Positions 44,139-53,203 of a stretch of DNA of 64,000 nucleotides are shown piece after piece (within the stretch, counting starts at the first letter, position 1; each line of letters begins with the position of its first letter). A model generated the notes under the pieces. The model saw only the letters and a list, made by a program, of their open reading frames with translations, was not told the origin of the DNA and did not search any database. The translations under genes were made by a program, and so were the position numbers. The DNA is from Prevotellaceae bacterium UBA6417. Lineage in GTDB: Bacteria; Bacteroidota; Bacteroidia; Bacteroidales; Bacteroidaceae. Location of the stretch: the NCBI GenBank assembly GCA_002439755.1, contig DJPH01000019.1, positions 1 to 64,000 of the forward strand. The letters run 5' to 3'.

Positions 44139-45638
44139 TTATAATTGGAAAAGCCCACGTGAGCAGAGTGTTATTTGAAAGCCGGTGTTGTTGCCTATCA
44201 GATTACCCTTGTCAAAAGCAAAAGCACATCGCAGACTGTTGCCTTCAGTATGAAGCAAGCCTATTCGTTTGGGCGAATAGGTTAGTTCTGCCATAAACGA
44301 AGTGTTATATTTCTTGTCATCGAAAGGCCTGTCGTAGCTACCGAGGTTTTCCGTATAGGTATAAAGCAATCGATAATGCAACTCATTGAAAGGATTGCCT
44401 GAAACACCAAAGTGATGCGCCCTGAAGCGGTTGTTGCTGAAATTGATGCTGTGGTCACCATTGTATAAAGGAGACGTATAGAGCGGATTCCCTATTGCCT
44501 GTCCCCAATGTTGCCAGCCCGGAAAGATGGTATGGTTGTAATAGTTGTCTATGGCACTGATTTGATCCGGAATTGTGGCGTTTCCGTCATGGTAGATGGG
44601 GCCTGACTGATAGTCCGTCCGCATGTATTCATATAGCAATGTCCCAACTATTCTGTTTTGTGGAAGTGTGATTTCTGTACCGTATAGTCCGTCTTTCCAT
44701 CCGTATTGGAAAAAAAGCTGTGAATGATCTTCAAAGAAATGATCCATGTAAAGGCGTACTTTGGCATTGTTAAGTTTATAGCTTAAGCTGAACAACCAAC
44801 TTCCAAGTGAGTTCCCTTGTGAATTCTTATATACATCAATGGCATCGCTGCCGCCACCATAGATTGCTTTGATAAAGTCTTTTATTCCCACGTTGGATTT
44901 AAGATCTTTGTAACCTCCGAAATTGATGTCATAGCTTGTTCCGCCAAATTGTGTGGCCCATTCAAGCCCGCCTTCTGCAACGATGGGAAATTTGTTTTCA
45001 TCGCCTAAGCGTATGAATCCTGATTTCGTATGTACAAAGAAGTAGTTGGTGTGGCGTTTGCCTTCGGCAACAAAAGTCTTTTGCCACCGTTTATCCGTTG
45101 TGAGACCGTAGCCGAAGTGAAATTTGAATGCCAACCATTTTTTGTTCCTTATCAGATTTACATAGTCGGGCGTTTCTATGCGGATGTCTGGAATAGGACG
45201 CGCATTAGTACCGAAAGTTTGGCTACCCGAGCTTAGTTCTGCGTTTTTCAAATGTGCGGCTCGTTCTTTGCTGCCTATCCAAATGCCTGTTTTCCGGTAT
45301 TTGATGCCGGTGTATAATTGTTGGATGATGAAAGACGATGTAAAGTTATATGCCGTAGCTAAGTCTGCACCGTATTCTAATTCCCATGTTTTGCTTTGAC
45401 TAATTTTGTAATGTCCGTCTAAAGCAAGTCGAAGATAGCCGTTGTTGCTTTTGATGCTTGACAAACCATATTTGTTGGCATTGAGCCAAAGGGGATTTTT
45501 CCCGTTCCCAAATGAGATTTGTCTCTCGATGTTGTAGCCAAGTTTATTGTTGGTGCCGGCATTTTCCTCTTGGCCGGTTGCCGTAGTGGCGGCCAAGAGG
45601 AAAGATATAGCTATTAGGTGCTTTTTCCCTGAGCGCAT
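44139..45638 (-). CDS. Wzi-like capsule assembly outer-membrane protein
   Basis: The 499-residue protein has a signal peptide (ending TTATG or TGQ). It has long alternating beta-strand sequence with aromatic girdles through to a C-terminal outer-membrane-type ending, like the Wzi capsule-anchoring beta-barrel family. Landmarks include NPLWLNANKYG near the N-terminus and the repeated YxY/GxKYR pattern. No capsule genes are nearby. It starts 8 bases after rny ends and is probably in the same transcript. The Wzi name describes the family; capsule attachment is not shown. Confidence 0.75.
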   Translation of the reverse strand: MRSGKKHLIAISFLLAATTATGQEENAGTNNKLGYNIERQISFGNGKNPLWLNANKYGLSSIKSNNGYLRLALDGHYKISQSKTWELEYGADLATAYNFTSSFIIQQLYTGIKYRKTGIWIGSKERAAHLKNAELSSGSQTFGTNARPIPDIRIETPDYVNLIRNKKWLAFKFHFGYGLTTDKRWQKTFVAEGKRHTNYFFVHTKSGFIRLGDENKFPIVAEGGLEWATQFGGTSYDINFGGYKDLKSNVGIKDFIKAIYGGGSDAIDVYKNSQGNSLGSWLFSLSYKLNNAKVRLYMDHFFEDHSQLFFQYGWKDGLYGTEITLPQNRIVGTLLYEYMRTDYQSGPIYHDGNATIPDQISAIDNYYNHTIFPGWQHWGQAIGNPLYTSPLYNGDHSINFSNNRFRAHHFGVSGNPFNELHYRLLYTYTENLGSYDRPFDDKKYNTSFMAELTYSPKRIGLLHTEGNSLRCAFAFDKGNLIGNNTGFQITLCSRGLFQL

Positions 45639-45646
45639 GGCTAAGG

Positions 45647-47179
45647 TTATTTTGCGTAGTTGACAGCTCTGATTTCGCGAATTACAGTGATTTTGACTTG
45701 TCCGGGATAAGTCATTTCGTCTTGTATCTTCTTTGCGATTTCAGCGCTAAGGTCGGATGCCTGCTTGTCGTTGATTTTGTCTGCACCAACGATTACACGC
45801 AATTCTCTACCTGCCTGTATGGCATATGTTTTTGTGACACCTGGATAGCTCATGGCGATATTCTCCAAATCGTTTAGTCGTTTGATGTAGGCTTCAACGA
45901 TTTCACGGCGTGCGCCGGGACGTGCTCCACTGATGGCATCGCAGACTTGCACGATCGGTGCCAACAAGGTTGTCATTTCAATTTCATCGTGATGTGCTCC
46001 GATGGCATTGCAGATATCCGGCTTTTCCTTGTAGAGTTCTGCCAATTTGGCTCCGTATAAAGCATGAGACAACTCGGTTTCTTCGTCTGGAACTTTTCCG
46101 ATGTCATGAAGCAATCCGGCTCGTTTTGCCTTTTTGGGGTTCAAACCCAATTCGGAAGCCATAATGGCGCAAAGGTTTGCTGTTTCGCGTGCATGTTGCA
46201 AGAGGTTTTGTCCGTAGGAAGAGCGGTATTTCATTTTTCCGATGATTCTGATTAACTCGGGATGCAGTCCGTGTATGCCCAAATCTATGGCTGTGCGTTT
46301 ACCGGTTTCAATGACTTCTTCGTCAACTTGTTTTTTGACCTTTGCTACGACTTCCTCGATTCGTGCCGGGTGTATGCGTCCGTCGGTGATGAGCTGGTGC
46401 AGGGCCAGGCGGCATATTTCGCGGCGCACCGGGTCAAAAGCTGATATGACAATTGCTTCGGGTGTGTCGTCAACGACAATTTCCACGCCTGTGGCAGCTT
46501 CGAGGGCTCGGATGTTTCTGCCTTCGCGGCCGATGATGCGGCCTTTTACTTCGTCGTTGTCTATATGGAATACTGTGACGCTGTTTTCTATGGCTGTTTC
46601 TGTAGCAACGCGTTGTATGGTCTGGATGACAATCTTCTTTGCTTCTTTCGTGGCGGTCATTTTTGCATCGTCCATTATCTCATTGATATAGCTTTGTGCG
46701 TTTGTCTTGGCTTCGTCTTTAAGTGAAACGATGAGGCGTTCTTTGGCTTCTTCAGCCGACAGACCACTGATGGTTTCCAGCTTTTCGCGTTCTTTTTGCT
46801 GCATTTTGTCCAGTTCTTCTTGTTTTTTCAGGATAACGGATTGCTGTGCATCAAGGTTGCTTTGCTGTTTGTCCATTTCATTCTTGCGACGTGTAATGGC
46901 TTCTTGGCGCTGAACTAAATTCATTTCACGCTGCTTCAATTTGTTTTCAGCTTGTAGCAGATGCTGGTTTCTTTGTTGTACTTCTTTTTCGAGTTGTGAT
47001 TTCTTGTTCAGAAATTCTTCTTTTACTTCCAGCAGTTTTTTCTTTTTTATGACTTCAGCATCGGTTTCGGCTTTGGCTATCATCTTGTTGTATTTGCCTT
47101 TGATGACAAATCTGAATATTGCAAAGCCGATTCCTGTACCTGCGAGCAGGCTTGCTATGATAAAAATGATTAGATTCAT
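45647..47179 (-). CDS. rny: ribonuclease Y
   Basis: RNase Y is a membrane-anchored endoribonuclease that starts mRNA decay. The 510-residue protein has an N-terminal membrane helix (about 1-25) and a long charged coiled coil (about 30-190, rich in Lys, Glu and Gln). A KH domain ([19 protein letters not shown]) and an HD domain with [12 protein letters not shown] follow. The length is standard. It follows zapA by 38 bases and is followed by wzi, so growth, division and RNA decay genes share a unit here. Confidence 0.95.
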   Translation of the reverse strand: MNLIIFIIASLLAGTGIGFAIFRFVIKGKYNKMIAKAETDAEVIKKKKLLEVKEEFLNKKSQLEKEVQQRNQHLLQAENKLKQREMNLVQRQEAITRRKNEMDKQQSNLDAQQSVILKKQEELDKMQQKEREKLETISGLSAEEAKERLIVSLKDEAKTNAQSYINEIMDDAKMTATKEAKKIVIQTIQRVATETAIENSVTVFHIDNDEVKGRIIGREGRNIRALEAATGVEIVVDDTPEAIVISAFDPVRREICRLALHQLITDGRIHPARIEEVVAKVKKQVDEEVIETGKRTAIDLGIHGLHPELIRIIGKMKYRSSYGQNLLQHARETANLCAIMASELGLNPKKAKRAGLLHDIGKVPDEETELSHALYGAKLAELYKEKPDICNAIGAHHDEIEMTTLLAPIVQVCDAISGARPGARREIVEAYIKRLNDLENIAMSYPGVTKTYAIQAGRELRVIVGADKINDKQASDLSAEIAKKIQDEMTYPGQVKITVIREIRAVNYAK

Positions 47180-47217
47180 ATGTTCTTATGTTTTAGGTGT
47201 TAATAAATTGGATTCTA

Positions 47218-47490
47218 TTACTGTGATATGCTTTTGTCGATTGTTTTTATCATGTCTTTCAGACGATCATCGATATTCTGCTCGCTGATGAGATTAACGG
47301 CTATGTCTAATGTTGCCATGGCCAGATAGTCCTCTTTTTCTTGGTCGGGAAAATATGATGCATACTGCCGCAGTTTATCGTTAATCATCTTAGCTGCTTC
47401 TCGGTAGGTCTGCTCCTTTTTGCGTTCAATTTGTATGGAAAAAGTGCGCGTTCCGATGTTCAGTTGTATGGAAAAATAGTCCGTATTCAT
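47218..47490 (-). CDS. zapA: cell division protein ZapA
   Basis: The 90-residue protein matches the ZapA family, which bundles FtsZ filaments at midcell. It opens with a short beta region (FSIQLNIGTRTFSIQIER) and continues with YREAAKMINDKLRQYAS and a C-terminal helix suited to coiled-coil tetramers. It is a little shorter than typical (about 100). It sits 12 bases after a small coiled-coil gene and 38 bases before rny. Confidence 0.85.
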   Translation of the reverse strand: MNTDYFSIQLNIGTRTFSIQIERKKEQTYREAAKMINDKLRQYASYFPDQEKEDYLAMATLDIAVNLISEQNIDDRLKDMIKTIDKSISQ

Positions 47491-47502
47491 GATATGTGGC
47501 TG

Positions 47503-47772
47503 TTAAACACTTAGAAGGGCTATACATTTGTCGACCTCTTTAATCAGTCTTGTTAGTTCACTGTGGGTGGCTTTGATGTCTTGCTTGTTCAGCAAAAAAG
47601 CTTTTGCGTTTTTTATGTTGCTTATGTTATTTCGTAGCAACTTGTTTTCTTCGCGTAGCAGTTGTTCTGTTTGTGCCAGTCTAGCAATTTCTTTCTTAGC
47701 CTCCGTATATTTTGCGGAAAGCATGTCCAATTTTACGCTTAGTTCCTCAATCAGCTTGTTTCTTTCCCCCAT
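47503..47772 (-). CDS. small coiled-coil protein, ZapB-like
   Basis: The 89-residue protein is almost entirely heptad-type coiled coil (ELSVKLDMLSAKYTEAKKEI, then LLREENKLLRNNI). It has no membrane segment. Its position directly before zapA suggests a division role, perhaps as a ZapB-like partner that links ZapA to other Z-ring parts. This is position-based; coiled coils give weak homology evidence. Confidence 0.6.
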   Translation of the reverse strand: MGERNKLIEELSVKLDMLSAKYTEAKKEIARLAQTEQLLREENKLLRNNISNIKNAKAFLLNKQDIKATHSELTRLIKEVDKCIALLSV

Positions 47773-47810
47773 GGTGTACTTTATGGCTGTCGGGTCTTGT
47801 CGGAGTTGTA

Positions 47811-48446
47811 TTATTTGTTTTTATCGTCTGTGTCTTTCGGGCGCGGTTCTTTTTTTGCAAGTATGATGATATGATAGACATATTCCGACATCCACTGCTC
47901 ACTGTAGCCCAAGCGCTTTTGGTAGGCTCTGATATTGATGGCACCCTTACGGGCGGCCTCATCTTTCCAGCTGTCTTTCGTCAGAATGTCGTTGATTCCT
48001 TTTTCAATGGTGGCACGCAGTGTCTTTTTGAAAACAGATGGTATGCGCAGTTTCCATTGCATGGTGCTTGATACCATCATCATTAAATCTTGGCTGAATC
48101 CCTGAAACATGAACAAGTAGTTTTGTACGTCTTGTACTTGTTTGCAGTTGCGTTTCAGACTGTCTTCGATTTCTTTGAAGAAAACGTCTTGCATGCCATA
48201 GATTTCTTCCAGCATTTTCCGGCATTTGTTTTTTTCACCTAATCCCAACCTGTTGTTTACCGTTGGAACATGGAGGGTTTGCTTGAATATGCGCAAGTCG
48301 GGCAATGCGCTTAAATTAGTGATTCCTAATTTGTGGGCAATGGAAGCTTGATAATATACGCGTATTAGCGTCATGAAATCTTCCATTCCTCCGCTTTTTT
48401 GTGAATCATCCTTATGCCGATTTAGTAAATTCGATAATAATCCCAT
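47811..48446 (-). CDS. conserved hypothetical cytoplasmic protein, function unknown
   Basis: I do not recognise a family for this 211-residue protein. It has no signal peptide or membrane helix, is mostly helical in composition, and has a charged C-terminus ending in a run of Lys, Asp and Arg residues. It shows no enzyme motif I can name. A TAACTTTG box at 48526-48533 makes it the likely first gene of the zapA-rny-wzi-nagB unit; the coiled-coil gene starts 38 bases after its stop. Association with zapA hints at a role in division or envelope growth. Confidence 0.7.
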   Translation of the reverse strand: MGLLSNLLNRHKDDSQKSGGMEDFMTLIRVYYQASIAHKLGITNLSALPDLRIFKQTLHVPTVNNRLGLGEKNKCRKMLEEIYGMQDVFFKEIEDSLKRNCKQVQDVQNYLFMFQGFSQDLMMMVSSTMQWKLRIPSVFKKTLRATIEKGINDILTKDSWKDEAARKGAINIRAYQKRLGYSEQWMSEYVYHIIILAKKEPRPKDTDDKNK

Positions 48447-48525
48447 GATTAATATGTTAAAGTTTTGTGCCCCAAGGGATGTCCCTTCCTGAAAGAGAAA
48501 TCTAAGGGCATCTTAATCAATTTTG

Positions 48526-48533
48526 CAAAGTTA
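48526..48533 (-). promoter_or_regulatory. -7 box for the zapA-rny unit
   Basis: On the minus strand this is TAACTTTG, 80 bases before the ATG at 48446. No well-placed -33 TTTG was seen. Confidence 0.45.
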
Positions 48534-48539
48534 GCAAAA

Positions 48540-48755
48540 AAAGAGGGAAATCTGAAACTTCGGCACTTAAACTTTCTGCCGCTTTGCCAAAAGCTGACTT
48601 TACCTTATCAGCTATTGTTTCAAGCGACGTAATGTCGGATTGTTCGAAATTATATACTAAGGAGCTTTTGCGAACGTTTGTTTTTGTTGCAGCGCTGTTC
48701 GTTGTTATTCCGATTTTATCATTACAAATTGCAGGATTGCAGCCATATTTTGTAA
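48540..48755. other. intergenic stretch with no recognised gene
   Basis: A 63-residue plus-strand frame (48584-48775) runs into the 21-base repeats. It has no family resemblance or promoter and is judged non-coding. Nothing else is evident here. Confidence 0.5.
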
Positions 48756-48839
48756 AACTAAGTCTTGGTCGATAAAAACCAAGTCCTGATTACTAAAAAC
48801 CAAGTCTTGGTTTCTTAAAATCAAGACTTGGTTTTGCAA
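48756..48839 (+). repeat. four-unit 21-bp palindromic tandem repeat, copy 2
   Basis: Units start at 48756, 48777, 48798 and 48819. The first two differ from copy 1 (1766-1807) at one base each; the third has a perfect CCAAGTCTTGG palindrome. TGCAATT motifs follow, as in copy 1. This copy does not keep an open frame across the array, so the repeat is probably not coding. Confidence 0.85.
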
Positions 48840-49031
48840 TTAGACTGTACCTTTTTGCAATTTTCGGCACAAGTCGGCAAATAATTTAGTAAAAGCCGCC
48901 AATGTTTCAGCGCAAATGTCTTTTTATGAAGACTGAACTTTCGCAGTTATAGTTGGACGGGTCAATTGCTATAGTCGTTGATGAATGTAAAAATCAAAAA
49001 GATGCGATTGATGTTCTGTGCTGAAAGAAAA
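48840..49031. other. intergenic stretch with no recognised feature
   Basis: This lies between repeat copy 2 and the pheS-side hairpins. I see no coding region, promoter match or RNA here that I can support. Confidence 0.5.
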
Positions 49032-49101
49032 GAGCCCCTTTGAGTTTTAAGCGGAAAATGCAGCACAAAATGCTTAGATGAATGAACATCAGTAGGGGCT
49101 C
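49032..49101 (-). terminator. second hairpin downstream of pheS
   Basis: GAGCCCCT (49032-49039) and AGGGGCTC (49094-49101) are a perfect 8-bp inverted repeat with a 54-base loop. On the minus strand it is followed by TTTTCTTTC. It may act as a back-up terminator or bound a small 3'-derived RNA. Confidence 0.45.
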
Positions 49102-49130
49102 AGAACAGGTGTTGTTGATGAAGTGTATGA

Positions 49131-49206
49131 AAAAAGAAAAAGCCCTTGTCAAGAATGCTCTTTGGCGAAGTCGTCGCTATTGGCATATCTTGAAAAGGAC
49201 TTTTTC
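49131..49206 (-). terminator. rho-independent terminator after pheS
   Basis: GAAAAAGTCCTT (minus strand, 49195-49206) pairs over 12 bp (one G-U) with AAGGGCTTTTTC (49136-49147). An inner CAAGA/TCTTG stem is also present, and the hairpin runs into TTTTTT. It begins 15 bases past the pheS stop. Confidence 0.75.
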
Positions 49207-49220
49207 CGGGGTATATGAAA

Positions 49221-50267
49221 TCAGTTGGCCGAGATGAATTCTTCCAGGAAACGTTTGTCGTTTTCCGAGAAAAGTCGCAAATCACTGATTTTGTATTTCA
49301 AGTTTGTAATGCGTTCAATTCCCAATCCAAAAGCATAACCTTTATATTTTGTACTGTCTATGCCGCAAAGCTCAAGAACGTTTGGGTGAACCATACCACA
49401 ACCGAGAATCTCTACCCAGCCTGTGTTCTTGCAGAAGCTGCAACCTTTTCCGCCGCAGATGTCGCAGCTGATGTCCATTTCGGCCGAAGGTTCGGTGAAT
49501 GGAAAGTAGGAGGGACGAAGGCGTATTTTCGTATCTTTGCCGAACATTTCGCGTGCAAAGAGCAGGAGCACCTGCTTCAAATCTTTGAATGATACGTTTT
49601 CATCAATATACAATCCTTCAATCTGATGGAAAAAGCAATGGGCTCGAGCCGTTATGGTTTCGTTGCGGTATACTCGTCCCGGGCAGATGATGCGGATGGG
49701 CGGCTGTCCGGCTTCCATTACACGTGCTTGTACCGAACTTGTATGGCTTCTTAGAATGATGTTCTTGGCAACATCGTCTGCATTTGTTTCAATGAAGAAA
49801 GTATCTTGCATGTCTCTTGCCGGGTGGTCGGCAGCGAAATTCATCTTCGTGAATACGTGGAGATCATCTTCTACTTCGGGACCATCGGCGAGGCAAAAGC
49901 CCAAGCGGGAGAAGATGTCGATGATTTCATTCTTGACGAGAGTAAGAGGATGGCGTGTGCCCAAAGGAAAAGGATATGCCGTACGAGTCAGGTCGAGTTT
50001 TGTTGTTCCCGTTGTTGAGGCTTTGCTTTGCAGCTGTTCTCTTAACTCGTTGATTTTGTTTTGGGCTTCGGTTTTCAGTTTGTTCAAGCAAATGCCTGTT
50101 TCTCGCTTTTCTTCGTTTGAAACGTTACGGAAATCTTTCATGAGTTCTGTAACGATGCCTTTTTTGCTGAGGTATTTTATTCGGAGTTCTTCCAACTCCT
50201 TTTCGTTGTCGGCTTTAAGCCGGCCAACTTCGTTGAGCAGATTTTGGATGTTTTCTATTAAAGTCAT
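49221..50267 (-). CDS. pheS: phenylalanine-tRNA ligase alpha subunit
   Basis: PheS carries the catalytic core of the alpha2-beta2 synthetase that charges tRNA-Phe. The 348-residue protein has an N-terminal coiled coil that binds tRNA (about 1-90) and motif 2 (GRVYRNETITARAHCFFHQIEG). Motif 3 is near the end (GYAFGLGIERI). A Cys cluster (CDICGGKGCSFC) between the motifs resembles the zinc-type insertion of some bacterial PheS proteins. The beta subunit is not in the window. A TAGTTTTG box lies at 50303-50310. Confidence 0.95.
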   Translation of the reverse strand: MTLIENIQNLLNEVGRLKADNEKELEELRIKYLSKKGIVTELMKDFRNVSNEEKRETGICLNKLKTEAQNKINELREQLQSKASTTGTTKLDLTRTAYPFPLGTRHPLTLVKNEIIDIFSRLGFCLADGPEVEDDLHVFTKMNFAADHPARDMQDTFFIETNADDVAKNIILRSHTSSVQARVMEAGQPPIRIICPGRVYRNETITARAHCFFHQIEGLYIDENVSFKDLKQVLLLFAREMFGKDTKIRLRPSYFPFTEPSAEMDISCDICGGKGCSFCKNTGWVEILGCGMVHPNVLELCGIDSTKYKGYAFGLGIERITNLKYKISDLRLFSENDKRFLEEFISAN

Positions 50268-50302
50268 GACAATATAAGTGGTATCTCCTTTAATTTAGAG
50301 TG

Positions 50303-50310
50303 CAAAACTA
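50303..50310 (-). promoter_or_regulatory. -7 box for pheS
   Basis: On the minus strand this is TAGTTTTG, 36 bases before the pheS ATG. No clear -33 box was seen. Confidence 0.45.
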
Positions 50311-50422
50311 TATAAAATCCATGAGATAGATGGTTTGGGATGGTGGAAATCTGAATAACGGTTCAAAAATTGCCGTAGCAAATTTAATTGGCGTGTGGGT
50401 TATGCAGGTTGTGACGAATCAT

Positions 50423-50430
50423 TAACTTTG
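50423..50430 (+). promoter_or_regulatory. -7 box for the lipoprotein-murB operon
   Basis: TAACTTTG matches TAnnTTTG, 25 bases before the ATG at 50455. It rules out the longer frame that would begin at 50395. Confidence 0.5.
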
Positions 50431-50454
50431 CACTGTCATTTTAATGAGCTTGAA

Positions 50455-51294
50455 ATGAGAAGGTGTTTGTATTGCCTGATATGTCTGTTTGTGGCGGCTT
50501 CTTGCTCTAAGAAGACTTCTCGTCCTTTGGCTGCGGAAGAAATCGTCGAATCCCCGAATGACAGTTCCGAATCCGAACAGCCCGAGAGTGTGGATACGGT
50601 CGAATCTGTGACGGAAGTTCCTAAAGCGGCAGACGAGTACTTCAATGATTTTATATACAGCTTTACAAACAATAAGGCTTATCAAATGAGCCGTATTGTT
50701 TTCCCTCTGCTGTGTGTCAGAAACGGAAAAACCACGTATTTGCAGAAAAAACAATGGCGTTTTTCACGTTTCCACATGAAGTATCCTGTGTATACATTGT
50801 TTTTTGATAAACGTTCATCGTTAAATCTTGAAAAAAGCAAGGAAATTACGGAGGTAAAAATGGAGCAATTCAACATGCTCACCGGGGAAGTGAGGACATA
50901 TGGCTTTAACAAGATTGCCGGTCAATGGAAAATGACCCGTATAGAAGACAATCCTCTCAGTAAATACGGTGATTGTGCCTTTATCGATTTTTATCAGCAG
51001 TTTGCTACCGATTCGGCATTTCAAATGGCACACGTAAAACCGATGTTGTCCATTTTGATGGAAAGTCCTGAAGACGAATTTGAAAAGATAGACGGTGTGA
51101 TTGAAGCGGAGCAATGGCCGTCTTTTTGCCCGGAGCTTCCGGCCGATGTCTTTACCAATATAGATTACGGACAAAGCATGAGCTTAGGCAACCGGAGAAT
51201 AGTTGTTCTCGAAGGAACATCGAACGGTTATATAAGTATACTCTTCTTTGTGAAAGAGGATGGCGAATGGATGTTGCAACGTTTTGAAAATTAA
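50455..51294 (+). CDS. DUF4348-like lipoprotein
   Basis: The 279-residue protein starts with a lipoprotein signal ending LFVAASC, followed by an acidic Ser/Glu-rich linker (about 25-65) and a compact mixed alpha/beta domain. The sequence (for example EYFNDFIYSFTNNKAYQMSRI) resembles DUF4348 proteins of Bacteroidales, whose function is unknown. I chose the start at 50455 because it gives the lipoprotein signal and lies downstream of the promoter. murB begins 6 bases after its stop, so an envelope-related role is plausible. Confidence 0.65.
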   Translation: MRRCLYCLICLFVAASCSKKTSRPLAAEEIVESPNDSSESEQPESVDTVESVTEVPKAADEYFNDFIYSFTNNKAYQMSRIVFPLLCVRNGKTTYLQKKQWRFSRFHMKYPVYTLFFDKRSSLNLEKSKEITEVKMEQFNMLTGEVRTYGFNKIAGQWKMTRIEDNPLSKYGDCAFIDFYQQFATDSAFQMAHVKPMLSILMESPEDEFEKIDGVIEAEQWPSFCPELPADVFTNIDYGQSMSLGNRRIVVLEGTSNGYISILFFVKEDGEWMLQRFEN

Positions 51295-51300
51295 GAACAG

Positions 51301-52317
51301 ATGAAAGAATACAAGAACTATTCTCTGATTCATAACAACACATTTGGCATAGACGCTGTAGCCGACTGTTTTGTGGAATATGAAACAGAGGGTGAACTTC
51401 AGAAATTTTTGACAACACGTCCGAAAGATGTCCCCGTTTTTCATATCGGCGGGGGAAGTAATCTATTATTTACGCGGGATTATCATGGCATTGTATTGCA
51501 TAGCCGTTTACAGTCGGTAGAAGTGAAAGATGAAACCGATGAGGATGTATTGGTTCGTGTAGGTGCGGGAGTCGTTTGGGATGATTTTGTCGTCTATTGT
51601 TTGAAGCATGGCTTTTACGGCTTGGAGAATCTTTCATTAATACCCGGCGAGGTAGGTGCATCAGCCATTCAAAATATAGGCGCCTATGGTGCCGAGGCAG
51701 GTGCATTTGTCCATGCTGTAGAAGTGGTGGATTTAGCAACAGGCCTTGTAGAGAACAAAAGCGGGAAAGAATGTGGTTATGCTTATCGGTTCAGCCGTTT
51801 TAAAGGCGAATGGCGTGGACGTTATGCAGTAACATATGTAGAGTACAAGTTGTCTAAGCAATTTCATCCCAATTTGAATTATGATCCGATAAGGCAATAT
51901 GCCGAAACTGTAGGTCTGGCAAATTTGTCACCCTCTCTGATCAGGGAAAAGATAATCGGTATCAGGAAAAGCAAACTTCCTGACCCGAAAATATTGGGCA
52001 ATGCAGGTTCTTTTTTTATGAATCCGATTGTATCAGAGAATGAATATCAACGTTTGAGAAAAGAAAATCCTCAATTGGAAATACCCGGCTATAGGACAGA
52101 AACCGGAATCAAGATACCAGCCGGTTGGCTTATAGAACAAACAGGTTGGAAAGGACGAAGCTTGGGTAAAGCGGGAGTTTATGACAAACAGGCTTTGGTG
52201 CTTGTAAATCTTGGTGGAGCACAAGCGCATGATATCATTGATTTGAGTCATCGCATAAGTAAGGATGTAAAGGAACGTTTCGGCATAAAAATAGAACCGG
52301 AGGTGAATTGGATATGA
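51301..52317 (+). CDS. murB: UDP-N-acetylenolpyruvoylglucosamine reductase
   Basis: MurB reduces UDP-GlcNAc-enolpyruvate to UDP-MurNAc with NADPH and FAD, the second committed step of peptidoglycan synthesis. The 338-residue protein is of the longer E. coli type. It has FAD-binding blocks (GGGSNLLF, GEVGASAIQNIGAYG), the proton-donating Ser in NAGSFFMNP and a C-terminal Glu (EPEVNW). It is co-transcribed with the upstream lipoprotein and overlaps the MBL hydrolase gene by 4 bases. Confidence 0.95.
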   Translation: MKEYKNYSLIHNNTFGIDAVADCFVEYETEGELQKFLTTRPKDVPVFHIGGGSNLLFTRDYHGIVLHSRLQSVEVKDETDEDVLVRVGAGVVWDDFVVYCLKHGFYGLENLSLIPGEVGASAIQNIGAYGAEAGAFVHAVEVVDLATGLVENKSGKECGYAYRFSRFKGEWRGRYAVTYVEYKLSKQFHPNLNYDPIRQYAETVGLANLSPSLIREKIIGIRKSKLPDPKILGNAGSFFMNPIVSENEYQRLRKENPQLEIPGYRTETGIKIPAGWLIEQTGWKGRSLGKAGVYDKQALVLVNLGGAQAHDIIDLSHRISKDVKERFGIKIEPEVNWI

Positions 52318-53072
52318 AAGTGACATTGTTAGGTACAGGAACAAGTTCGGGCGTGCCTCTGTTGGGCTGCCACTGTGAAGTGTGCCGAAGTTCAGATTTG
52401 CGTGATCATCGTTTGCGGTCTTGCATTTTGGTACAAACGGAAGGAAAAACAATCCTAATCGATAGTGGTCCGGATATCCGTGAGCAATTGTTGAGACAAA
52501 ACTTTGTACCGATAGATGCAGTATTAGTCACTCACGAGCACTACGATCATGTAGGTGGACTGGATGATTTGCGTCCCTATTGTCAATTTGGGGCGTTGCA
52601 TATTTATGGAGAATCATTATGTATGAAACACATTCGCGAACGCATGTCCTATTGCTTTGGTGACAGCAAATATCCGAGTTCTCCGACATTGGTGCTTCAC
52701 GACATCAAACCGCTGAGCCCATTTCGCATAAGTTTGTTAAGAATACTCCCGTTGCGCGTAATGCATGGTGAAATGCCCATTTTGGGATATCGTATAGGTC
52801 GGTTCGCCTATATTACAGATATGAAAAGCATGCCCGACGCCTCGTTTGAAGCTTTGCGTGGTATAGAATGCCTTGTGATAAACGGTTTGCGCCATACTTG
52901 TCACGAAACCCATCAAACGATAGAGGAAGCCGTAAAGTTTATAGAACGGTTAGGTGTGAGAAGGGCTTATCTGACTCATTTGGCTCATTCTGCAGGGCTT
53001 CATTCCGAATCGGGAAAATATCTGCCAGCATACATTAGTTTTGGTTTTGACGGTGAAATCATAGAAGTTTGA
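52314..53072 (+). CDS. metallo-beta-lactamase-fold hydrolase, PhnP-like
   Basis: The 252-residue cytoplasmic protein has the metal motif VTHEHYDHVGG plus downstream ligands (MHGE, YITDM, THLAH). It also has an N-terminal GCHCEVC zinc-type cluster as in PhnP-like phosphodiesterases. I chose the ATG at 52314, which overlaps the murB stop (ATGA). PhnP cleaves cyclic ribose phosphates, but no phn genes are nearby, so the substrate is open. Confidence 0.85.
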   Translation: MKVTLLGTGTSSGVPLLGCHCEVCRSSDLRDHRLRSCILVQTEGKTILIDSGPDIREQLLRQNFVPIDAVLVTHEHYDHVGGLDDLRPYCQFGALHIYGESLCMKHIRERMSYCFGDSKYPSSPTLVLHDIKPLSPFRISLLRILPLRVMHGEMPILGYRIGRFAYITDMKSMPDASFEALRGIECLVINGLRHTCHETHQTIEEAVKFIERLGVRRAYLTHLAHSAGLHSESGKYLPAYISFGFDGEIIEV

Positions 53073-53123
53073 AAAAACGAAGCTATACCGCTATGCGCTT
53101 AAACCGGAATTAACTATCTCTGA

Positions 53124-53155
53124 ATTTGAATAAATGGAAAGAAAATCGTAATTTT
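53124..53155 (+). promoter_or_regulatory. full Bacteroidota-type promoter for tig
   Basis: TTTG (53124-53127), 20 bases, then TAATTTTG (53148-53155) matches both consensus boxes and spacing. The tig ATG is 48 bases downstream. Confidence 0.75.
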
Positions 53156-53203
53156 GCGCCGCAAATGCGAAAGTATCAATTAATAATATAGACTAAAGTT
53201 CAG

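Noticed and set aside
48584..48775. 63-residue plus-strand frame
   Set aside because: No promoter match or recognised domain, and it runs into the repeat array.
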